DNA from: Turritopsis dohrnii
Lineage: Eukaryota > Cnidaria > Hydrozoa > Anthoathecata > Oceaniidae
Length of the DNA: 64,000 bases
NCBI GenBank assembly: GCA_027922465.2
Contig: BQMF02000053.1
Span: 1,178,001 to 1,242,000, forward strand
Reading direction: 5' to 3'
Shown here piece after piece: positions 55,173 to 64,000 of this stretch. A program made the position numbers and the translations under genes. Position 1 is the first letter of the stretch. Each line of letters opens with the position of its first letter. Below the pieces are notes generated by a model. It made no database searches and was not told where the DNA came from. It worked only from the letters and a program-made list of their open reading frames with translations.

Positions 55173-55615
55173 TTTCTTTATAAGCCAAAAACTTTTATTT
55201 TGATAAGGCCCCGGCCCTGTCACTTTGATGGTTTTTTTTGTTTTTTGTTTTTTTGGTTTTTTTTAAAAAATTTCTTTGATTAATATTTTTTTAATCATTA
55301 TCTGTTTTCATTTGATCTAATTCTCATTACTTTACACTAGTCTTCCCAACTTACCTTAATCTATTCTCAATTCTAGTTTTGAACCACCTCTTACTTCCTA
55401 TTTTGCAATGCCCTACTTCGCACCTCTTGAGCTCGATTCTTTAGTTTTTTTGTTGGATTTTTTTGTCATAACTGCATTTTACTACTATAAATATTTTAAC
55501 GAAATTATTTTAATAGATATATTTTATTCATTATGAATTTTAATTTTAATTTTTTAGTTTAGGGGGAAGAACAATTTGTATAAATTGAAGCAAATTTAAT
55601 GTAAAATAAAATAAA
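55173..55615 (+). other. 3' untranslated end of the CR1-type LINE
   Basis: Resumes the LINE after the Penelope-like insertion with TTTTCTTTATAAG and ends in an A-rich AAATAAA tail. It contains a T/G-rich tract (GTTTTTTGTTTTTTTGG) near 55235. No frame. Confidence 0.65.
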
Positions 55616-56754
55616 TAAAAAAAGTGGTTTCATATGATTTTATCATGTATAATGATCAGCTACTAACAAATAATTTCTATTGTATTGTATTCTATTCTAT
55701 GATCTGGATCAAAGTTGCGGTCTAGTTGTTAAATCACAATGACTGCTCTATGAGCAAAATGACTACTGCTATTATCAAAAGTAGGTTGACTGGTTAGTTC
55801 TTAAGGAGCCTCTGGTAAAAATCTTTTATAGGCTCGGGAATGTTTTTGCTACTTGGTGGCAACAATCTTGACTGTATCGTAATATTGTCGTAGTTGACAG
55901 AACTGCTGATTTTTTCAGGAAATTTTCAAAATGTTCTCACATTCTCTGCCTGACTTAGGTGCAATGTTATACGGAAAAATATTTGAATTGAGCTTTTTTC
56001 GAGTGGTTCAGTATTTCTAGATGTTTTTTATATACACTTTGAAATCCAGATCTTGGTGGCAAGTTGAGTTTAGTTTCCAGGTACTCGGACTACGCTTAGG
56101 TTGTAATGTTTATGTTAGTTTGAGGCTGATCATGTGGTGATCGCTGGGAGAGTAACATATCTTCCCACCGTCAAGCACACATGACTTTTGAGTAGAGTAA
56201 AATCTGTCAAGGTTGCACGTAGTATTTTTTTAGGGTGCACGAGGTAAAATCGTACGGAAAATAATAATAAGAGAATTTGTAACCACATATCTCGACATCG
56301 CATGGTTTTAATTACATAAAAATGACCACCCGTCCCAACCAAATATCCAAGAAACGAAGAAATTCGAATACGAAGAAATTGATAGTTACCTTAATACTCA
56401 ATAAAAGTGTATTTATAATGAGTATTCTATATCTACAGCTGACAATTGTCATCAAGGAAAGTCATAAAGCTAAATTGCCGATTGCTTATGGTGTTGACTT
56501 AATAATGTTTTTCTTTAATAACATACTAGTCTTTGCTATTCAATTTTATCATTCAGTATAGTGACTCATCATATCTACAGTGAACGAGTTCATGTGCAAT
56601 TAGTAAATATCTATACGATTTTTTTTAGCAATGAGTCATTTCATTCTGACAGAAAAAATCAGTTGATCAACTTAAATTGTCTATTTGTCTAATTGATATT
56701 TATTAGAGCAAGAGTTTCCTGATACGAGAGTTGGTCCAGAGCCAACAACGGATT
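55616..56754 (+). repeat. Dispersed repeat R3, right part
   Basis: Continues the copy begun at 49780. Bases 55616-56400 match 61798-62480. Bases 56440-56560 match R2 (6903-7040; AATTGTCATCAAGGAAAGTC), so R2 and R3 share a module. The uninterrupted CCACATATCTCGAC at 56283 is the empty site of the mariner-type insertion in the third copy. No gene seen; the last part is the left flank of TRAF copy B. Confidence 0.7.
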
Positions 56755-59700
56755 GCACACAATTTCAACAAAATGGCTATGTCCAAAGATGTAGGCTATC
56801 AAGTAATTTTAATCTCTGCTGTGCCCGAACGCCACAAATGTTCATTATGTAAACTACTACTAAGGAAAGCAATACAAACATTCCGTGGTGAACTTGCATG
56901 TGAATCCTGCTACAAGAGTGCAAGGAGGTTTGAATAACAATTTTCATGTAGTAAACAAACTAATCGTCTCCATAGAATTAAGGAATATGTTTCTGCTAGA
57001 CACTTTGCCTTTCCTGTGCTTATTATTTGGATAATTTAAATTTTGTAAAAGAAAAACGACAAGATTTAGATCAAATCCGGAAGTATGTCCCATTGATGTT
57101 GAACCTATTGATGATTCGAAGATCTTTCAAGACAAACATTTACGCCGTAAAGTTCTTAAGTTCCCATGCTATGGTAACAACAAGGATAACAGGTGCCAAT
57201 GGCAAGGCAAGGATCAAGATGTTGAGGTATTTTGTCTGCTGCTTTTTCTTATTATGTTGTTCCAACAACAAGTACAGAAATATCACAGAATACATGAACA
57301 GCTAGTTCGTATACATGAATTTTTGAATAATCTCTTCTGTTTTTTCATAGGAACATGTCATGGCATGTGGACACTTTTATGTAAGTTGTAAGAGTTGCAA
57401 TCAAGAAATACTGGCCAAGGAAATTTGTCAGTTTTGTGAAGAAAACTTTTTGGCCCGAGATTTGGAAGTAGGTTTTGGGGTTCATCAGTGTTTATTGTTT
57501 TGAGTTTTTATTGCAACCATTTTTAATCGGGTAAGGAAAATCATTACAATCTTGATGATACAAAACATGACTGATATCCTAAAACTATAGCTTATGATGA
57601 GATTATACATCTGATATTTTTCTGGAGGATGCACTCTAAAGGTTGTTTATCAAGTCCTTTCAAATTGTTTGGAAATGTTCTTTCCTTGTGCAGATATTTC
57701 AATTTAAAAGACACCAAATTATGAGTAATCAGGGAAATATTTGAAGGAGGGGTAGGTGGGGGGGGGGGCGCTGTAAACCTCCCCCGAAGGTGGTCTGAAA
57801 ATTTTGATTTTAAGTGTGTTATGAAGCCAAAACACGTGGTCCAACCTTATCAAAATTCTTTTACAGCGGTTGCCATTGCATCAACCCTAGAAATTCTGAT
57901 ATAAAATAATGACTTTTGAACTGGTAAATATAATAGCTGCATCTTTTATGAAACTCCGAGGAGAAGTCCCTATTCCCAATTAAATTATGAAAACATATTA
58001 GATGCATAATATCAAAAGTTACTTCGATAAATATTAGTTACTATCTAGTTAGTTGCATTATAAAAATGCTTTGCCTAAGTTAAATGTCAAACTTTAAAAT
58101 ATATCATCAAAAGAACCATAAATAATTAATTATCTCCAAAAACGTTGCCGCTATTCCATTGTCAAATTGTTGCAAAATCGCTGCGGAGGGGAAGTGCATT
58201 TTTGAAGACAGTCACACCAATATCCACACCGCTTCAATCGAAATAAACTTTTATGCAGTGATTTTGTGACGATTCCGCACACTGGATTGTGACATTTTTC
58301 GTGACGTCTTTCTTCTGACATTGTTAGGTGAACAGTGAGAGAACCCTTGAGAAACATTTGCAGGAAAATCTAACAATACCTGCCACAATAGCCGTGTCTG
58401 TCACGCAGACTGCTAAGGAAGAAATCGAGAGATTAAAACACCAACAGCGAAATGAGTTTCAACTGCGAACAGAGCTTCAGGAGCGAGTGGAAGAGCAAAA
58501 CAACATGTACGCCAGTATGAAAGCCGACATGTTGAAACTTCAAAAGAAACTGTGGACGGTCGAAAAAGAATTTGCAGAGTATCGAGCTCTGGTGGAAGAA
58601 GAAACATCAAACCTTGCAAGTGAGATTGAAAAGGAGAAACAGAATTTGCACGGAAGTCTGACCAAACCTGTGCAAGATACCATGGGACTTATCGACTCGA
58701 CATACGAAGATTTGCTGCGCAAGAATCGAAACATTGAAAAACATTTTCTTTGAGGTGGACAGGTCAGTAATGTCGGCGGCGAGGTGATGTCTATTTGTCG
58801 AGATATGGAGCAGAACCTCCTTTGTGAACAATCTCTTTATTCTGGAATTCTGAAAAAAATTGTTTTTTGTTACGATTTTTTGTGTAAACGTAAAAGAAAA
58901 GGAGGAGGGACCTGTTTTCCCACATTTCCAAAAACTTTGCTAACATGGAGTTTACATTCACTCGATTTAGCATGTTTAACTTCGAACAAAACTCCCCACA
59001 GACACGTGTGTTTTTGCAAGCCTACGATTTCATGTTGTCCAGTAGTTTGCAATATGGTGTAACACTACAATCACGTATCATTTTTAATCGCAACCAGCAG
59101 TTTGCAAATATGTTGAAAATCATTGTTAAGATTTGCACTTCTATAGAAACATACACACTATTTCAATAAACATACCCTTCTGCGCATTGACCTTGAGCCC
59201 AGGTTTCTTTCATTGAAGGCACTCTGGTAACAAGCAAAGAATTTTAAAAAAGAATGTCAATCGTTTGGATCACGAAAAAAATAGTTTTCGAATATTCAAA
59301 CTTGAAGTTGGTTGGTGACTTTGGCAGTTATTTTCTCTAGAAGAATTTTTATAAAACAAATGGATGGAATAACGAATAGAGATTAAATAACATCCAATTT
59401 CCATTCAATTTTCAGGCAATGCGGATCCATGCGAGTTCCCTCGCCTCAACTCCTTTATGCAATAACTGTTATTTTTGAATACTCAATAAAGCGTACAATG
59501 AAAACCGAAAATTTCAAATCAAAAACGAGAATATTTAACAAGTTCATCTATAGAAAGAAACAGGATAAAAGCCGAATTGTTTCAGATAGTCCGAACCAAA
59601 TTCGTTGTTTCGTGTTATGATAAAAAGCATATTTTCGCTTTACATACTCGGACGTTTGCTTCACTGTCTTACGAACTAAAAGTGTTTTGAAGTTGTTTTC

Positions 59701-60055
59701 AAAATCGATGATATCTTGGTAACGGTTGATGGTAACGATTCCATACATTTTTAAATCAGTTTATCGAGCTCTACAACATGGTTGTATTTCCCGATCTTAA
59801 TTCCGTGATTTTTTGTTTTTCGTCGACTTTGCTGTCATCATAATAGGAACTAAAATCCGTAAAAGACTTTTATTTGGGATAATAGTCTATATACTAATAC
59901 GCGCTTTGCATCCGCTTGACATGTCCGAGTTATATATTGTGTTTAAAGTTATGGTTGCAGTCCTTTATGGGATCCTGCGTGATCACGCGGAAGTGAGAAG
60001 TATATTTTCACGATTAGTATATAGTGGCAGCAACTGACGTCAGATTTTCTTATCA
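56755..60055. repeat. Segmental duplication, copy B (uninterrupted)
   Basis: Counterpart of 40481-49778 without its insertions. It shares gene exons, intron ends and 3' sequence, and provides empty sites for four insertions in copy A. Confidence 0.88.
56773..58753 (+). CDS. TRAF-like RING/zinc-finger/coiled-coil protein, copy B, lacking MATH domain
   Basis: Exons 56773-56927, 57070-57226, 57351-57467 and 58328-58753 join through GT-AG introns into 284 codons with no stop. The N-terminus (MAMSKDVGYQVILISA) leads to a RING-type finger (KCSLCKLLLRK...ACESC), then CPIDVEPIDDSKIF and a TRAF-type finger (CYGNNKDNRCQWQG...HVMACGHFYVSCKSC, then CQFC). The last exon (about residues 144-284) is a Glu/Gln/Lys-rich coiled coil with heptads (ERLKHQQRNEFQLRTELQER). 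Order and spacing resemble TRAF4-type proteins, but the stop after NRNIEKHFL leaves no TRAF-C/MATH domain. It might act as a short adaptor or a dominant regulator. Its decayed twin lies at 40493. Confidence 0.78.
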
Positions 60056-60240
60056 CGGGAGCACAATCACATTGCATCCTCAATCGAACGCAACGTTTAG
60101 GGGCAAATATCTCCAGAACCAATAGTGATAATTGATATATTTCAGAGTCCGCAATATCGGCAAAGGGGTAGCAAAGCAAATTTGGTTCTAAGTTTTTCGA
60201 CGCCCAGCAAAAATGAAATGGCAAAAATGGCAAAAATCAA
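58754..60240. other. 3' region of TRAF copy B and Helitron-like sequence
   Basis: Bases 58754-59165 are the shared 3' region; the frames here are not conserved with copy A. Bases 59700-60240 carry diverged Helitron blocks (GATGATATCTTGGTAACGG, CGAGCTCTACAACATGG, AATCGAACGCAACG, AGAGTCCGCAATATCGG). A 5' end-like TCTATATACTAATACGCGC lies at 59886. No gene seen. Confidence 0.55.
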
Positions 60241-61695
60241 TAAATAAATAACCATGAGGGAAATGGAAGCTAGATAAAAAATATTCTGGGAAGCTCACCT
60301 TTCATCAGTTTACATCTACAAAAGTTGATGTTTGTGATGCTGTTTCGCACTTCAAACAGATATAGCAAATTTTGACTTATTTTACCGTCAAATTTGTATT
60401 AAGGATTTTCATGTGATAATGAATTTTTCTGGCTTTGGTGTTGGGTTTTTCTAAAAGCCTAAAGAGAATATTTTAACGTACAAAAGATTTCAAGCTTGTA
60501 TCTGTTTTTTTTTATTAAAGTGTATAGAAACTGGATATTGACCACAAAAAACTCTTGAAGACCTGAATATTATTTTTTGTTAATTTCAATTTCGAGGGAA
60601 ATTTCAGATCACTGAATATTTTCATTGGTTCAAAGGCATATAGATGACTTTCAAATGTTTATATTTGGCTAATATATGCATGCAAATACTTTTTACAAAC
60701 TGAAAAATAACCGAAATCTGTATCAAAAAATTTTTCCAATTTAAGTAAACAGGGTGGGTGAAACAAGCTTTTGGGTGAAATTTTTCTCCGAAATTTATCA
60801 TCCCACCCCGATTATTCGAAATTCGAGAGTAGGTAGCAGAAAATTGTTGCTTATAGGACTTGCACACAATACATGGAGGTTTGTATGGTCATTCATATTT
60901 TTGCCAACACCAAGGGTTTATATTTTCAATAATAGTCACCTATGAAAAAAAGATTGCTCAATTCTAGTATGTGGAAGATCTCAGATCTCAGGAAGGTATC
61001 ACAAATATGTGGTAGTGATTTCTAATTCCAACTAAGGGTCAGTTTGGTAAAAATACAAAAATAACGTAAATCACATTGTCTAACTCCTGTATTCAACAAT
61101 TCAACTAGAAGAGGATACTACTACTACAGTGAACAAATTTTTGTAGAGGCAGAATTTTTGACTCAGTATTCAAAGTTTCCATGGCCTCCCACAAGAATTA
61201 CATAAAAAGATGGCACAAAGTAGGTCAGTCGGATGACAGCAACACCACATATTCGTGATATTGACTTTATTTGGTGGGCCACAATGGAGCTCTGAAAGTT
61301 GATTAAAAAACAGATACAACCAAGAGATCTTAAAAAATATTAGATAAAAGATGGAAGAATCACATACATATAGTAGTTATTAAAAGAAAATTCGTTTTGT
61401 CTATGATTAGGTAGGTAGAAATCCAGTAAAATGTCGAACACATAACGTTTGTTGACGAAATTTTATTTTCTTCCTCGATTTTTCTTCAAAATGAATTTAC
61501 AAGTTCCATCATCAGGTAATCATTTCCAATCTTAAACCACTTTAATAATTATTCTCGATTACCTATTAAATAACCTGAAATGGTAAACACAAGTAAAATT
61601 TGTGCAACCGCCATTTTCTTGTTGATTCCGCGTTTCGAGTCTTGCTTCTACTGCGCATGCTCACAATAAGATTCACTCTCACCGCACAAGTAAAC
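60241..61695. other. No gene recognised
   Basis: AT-rich sequence without repeat partners in the window. A small inverted pair (GGGTGGGTG... and ...CCCACCCCG) lies at about 60752-60810. No frames or RNA genes supported. Confidence 0.45.
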
Positions 61696-62482
61696 AGTCG
61701 TGATACTCATTTGAAAGTTGGGGCCCTTTTTTCGCGGGAACACTCTAGAGCTTAACGTTATTTTTGTTTTTGATTCTATTAAAAAAGTGGTTTTATTTTT
61801 TTAATGCAGTATAGGGAATATGATTTTATCTTGCATAATTATCAGCTACCAATAAATAATTTCTATTGTATTCTATACTATTACATGACTTGGATCAAAG
61901 TTCGGTCGCGTTGGTAAATCACGATGGCTGCTCTATGGGCAAGATGATTCCTGCGATTATCAAAAGTAGGTTGACTGGTTAGTTCTTAAGGAGCCTCTGG
62001 TAAAAATCTTTTATAGGCTCGGGAATGTCGTTGCTGCTTGATGGCTACAATCTTCACTCTATCGTAATGTTGTTGTAATTGACATTACAGCTGAGTTTTT
62101 TCAGGAAGTTTTCATGATGTTGTCACATTCTCTGCCTAACTTCGGTGGAATGTTATATGAAAAGCTATTTAAATTGAGCTTTTTTCGAATGGTCCAGTAT
62201 TACTGGATGTTTCGGTTCTACACTTTGATATCCAGATCCTTGTGGCAAGTTGTGTTTAGTTTCCAGGTACTTGGACTGTGCTTTGGTTGTAATGTTTATG
62301 TTAGTTTGAGGCTGATCATGTGGTGATCGCTTGGAGAGGAACATATAATCCCACCGTCAAACACACATGACTTGAGTAGAGTACAAGTAAAATCTGTCAA
62401 GGTTGGAGGCGGTATTTTTTTAGGCTGCACCGTAAGGTAAAACCGTACGGAAAATAATAATAAGAGAACTTGTATCCACATA
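61696..62482 (+). repeat. Dispersed repeat R3, copy 3, interrupted by mariner
   Basis: Starts near GATACTCATTTGAAAGTTGG and follows the same order as the copy at 49780/55616. It breaks off after GTATCCACATA at 62482, where a mariner-type element begins. The rest of R3 would lie beyond the window. Confidence 0.8.
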
Positions 62483-64000
62483 CCGGGTGTGTAAAAGAAA
62501 CGCGCCTAAAATTGAAATTTTGACCTAGCTTTTTCTAATTCAGCTATAGCCTTCAAACTTTGTAATTATCATCGTTGGCCTATTTTTAAACTTTCCTGAA
62601 AGTTTCATTTGTATACCATACTTAATTTTAAAGATACAAACATTTCACTTTAGAACATGAAAATCTAATTGTTTATAGATTTGATCTCAATATTTCCAGC
62701 ACCACTTTTTTCACCAGCCTTGAGCTTTGTTGAGCGAGTTGCAGTGGGTATTGTATGCTTGCAGTGTTATTTTTAAGAAGCCATTACATTGCCAAAATGT
62801 TTTACACAAACTCCACGACGACCAGCAATTCAATAAGGCAACAAATCTTCTGAAGCTTTGAAGTCTGTAAAAAGATGGTTTTTTCAGCAGATGATAAAGC
62901 AATAATTAGACGTTATGTTGAGAAAGGATACACGGGTTACCAAATATGAAAAAAAAAGAAAGAACAACCCAGAAAAGAATTGGAATTATTCGTAAGTGAA
63001 ACGTCTTATCAAAAGATTTAAAGAAGATGGCAACATGGAGAGAAGGAGAGGTTCTGGTAGACCGGGAAGTGCAAGAACAGAGGAGAATGAAGTTTTGGTC
63101 GAGGAAATGATATGCTCGCGGGAGGACGACCCTGGGACACAGGTAACGCTCCGAGACATTGCAAAAGATCTCGAAATCTCGCATTCCTCAGTTTGCAGAA
63201 TCGTGAAGGATAAATGCTACAGCAGGTTTAAAAGACTTAAAATCCCTCAAATGAACGAGTCAACGAGAAAAAGACGTGTTGATCAAGCTGCTGGCCTTGT
63301 TGAGAAATTCAAAAACAATCCGAGGATGATCAAACGGGCTGTTTTTCAGGACGAGAGTGATTTTCCTCTCCAGGTCCCGTTAAATAGCCAAAATAATCGA
63401 GTTTACTGCAAAGGAGGCAAGAAGTATGTACCCGAAGTAAGTCTGTTCCATGAAACCAATCGTCAGTCCGTAAAGGTCATGATTTCCACAGGTCTGGCCT
63501 GGCACGGCGTTACTAGATCAATTGTTGTTAGTCGTGAAGGTCTGAAAGTTAACGCACGAAATTACAAATCACATTTAAAACGTGAACTCTTTCCTGCTAT
63601 CAAAAAAGTGTATCCTCGTAATGACTGGATATTTATTCAAGATGGTGCGACATCCCATACGAGTAATCTTGTTCAAGATTTTCTGAATGACACAATTCCT
63701 CGAAGATTCATTGCAAAAGACTAATGGCCTCCTAGAAGCCCTGATAGTAATCCTTTGGATTTATTTTTGGAATGAGATCAAAAGAAAAGTTTATCACAGA
63801 CGCCTCAAGAAACCATTTGAATCGGAGGATGAAATGATAGAAAAAATCAAATCCGTCTGGAATGAATGCACCACCAACTTGAAACTGGTTCGTAAATCGA
63901 TGAAGGAGTTTGTTGGAAGACTCAAAGCTGTTGGAGAGTGTGATGGATCATCCATCAAAATGATCTATTCGTGAAAAATGAACAACAAAACCAATCTTAT
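62483..64000 (+). mobile_element. Mariner/Tc1-type transposon, right end outside window
   Basis: Left end CCGGGTGTGTAAAAGAAACG directly after TA (62481-62482). The R3 copies at 12200 and 56285 have CACATATCTCG here, so the target was the TA in that word. It contains a damaged transposase gene. The right terminal repeat is not in the window. Confidence 0.8.
62875..63974 (+). pseudogene. Mariner/Tc1-type transposase, damaged
   Basis: ATG at 62875 begins MVFSADDKAIIRRYVEKGYT, then a stop where Trp is expected, a short shifted region, and a TAA just before KRLIKRFKEDG. The frame 62996-63724 has a helix-turn-helix (TLRDIAKDLEISHSSVCRIV) and a first catalytic block (AVFQDESDF). The second block is WIFIQDGATSHTSNLVQDFL. 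TAA at 63722-63724 falls just before WPPRSPDSNPLDLFL, the block with the third catalytic Asp, about 34 residues on. Shortly after it a small deletion shifts the frame to the one ending at 63974 (WNEIKRKVYHRRL). At least four lesions; inactive. It would act in cut-and-paste transposition at TA. Confidence 0.85.

Larger units (their letters stand above)
49881..55615 (+). mobile_element. CR1-type LINE with twin-priming inversion
   Basis: Left to right: the 5' portion of the element in antisense (49881 to about 52050), the 3' portion in sense (about 52055 to 53125 and 55162 to 55615), then an AATAAA-like tail (AAAATAAAATAAATAAA). The antisense part begins within the reverse-transcriptase region exactly where the sense part starts. 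Target sequence on both sides is an imperfect AAAGAAGTGATTT / AAAAAAGTGGTTT. A Penelope-like element interrupts the sense part. Confidence 0.85.

Noticed and set aside
57750..57785. G-rich run as a possible quadruplex regulator
   Set aside because: A single G run in an intron without the four-tract pattern.
58754..59062. Hidden MATH domain after the TRAF coiled coil
   Set aside because: Translations of all three forward frames show no TRAF-C motifs and contain stops; treated as 3' untranslated sequence.

Overview
The window looks like AT-rich, intron-bearing invertebrate nuclear DNA that has been filled almost entirely by mobile elements inserted into one another. The mix of families (Helitrons, a THAP/YqaJ two-gene transposon, a GIY-YIG Penelope-like element, an R4/Dong-type LINE, a CR1-type LINE with a 2A motif, pogo and mariner transposases) together with a short TRAF-like gene suggests a cnidarian. 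That is an inference from content; no species can be named from the sequence.

Layout. 1-6.4 kb: 1.5-2 kb repeat units (U), direct and inverted, one carrying a TA-flanked MITE whose empty site is preserved in the inverted copy. 6.4-10.9 kb: two and a half tandem copies of a second repeat of about 1.95 kb (R2). 10.9-15 kb: mostly unassigned, with one copy of a dispersed repeat (R3). 15-29 kb: two related transposons encoding a SAP/SWIM/YqaJ nuclease and, convergently, a THAP/DDE transposase; the second is split by a 7.9-kb Helitron with exact ends. 29.7-30.9 kb: two abutting small Helitrons. 31.0-34.9 kb: an element with a 4-bp target duplication that contains at least four further elements. 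35.0-36.2 kb: four tRNA-like genes in an inverted array, one disrupted by a MITE. 36.7-37.9 kb: decayed pogo-like transposase. 40.5-49.8 kb and 56.8-60.1 kb: a segmental duplication around a TRAF-like gene. The second copy is open in all four exons; the first has a stop codon and several insertions. 49.9-55.6 kb: a CR1-type LINE with a twin-priming inversion, interrupted by a Penelope-like element. 61.7-64 kb: R3 again, interrupted by a decayed mariner-type element that runs off the window.

The most striking find is a nine-exon micro-exon gene (21604-22735, minus strand) between the helicase gene and the 3' end of the large Helitron. Every exon is 21-48 nt (25 and 23 coding nt in the first and last), every intron is GT-AG and phase 1, and the joined frame is open for 90 codons from ATG to TAA, although the Helitron's own Rep/helicase frame carries a stop and a frameshift. 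I recognise no homologue. It could be captured host sequence or an accessory Helitron gene.

The only genes here that look potentially functional are the second TRAF-like copy, the micro-exon gene, and perhaps two or three of the tRNA-like genes. Because many insertions have an empty counterpart within the same window, the order of events can be worked out without outside data.
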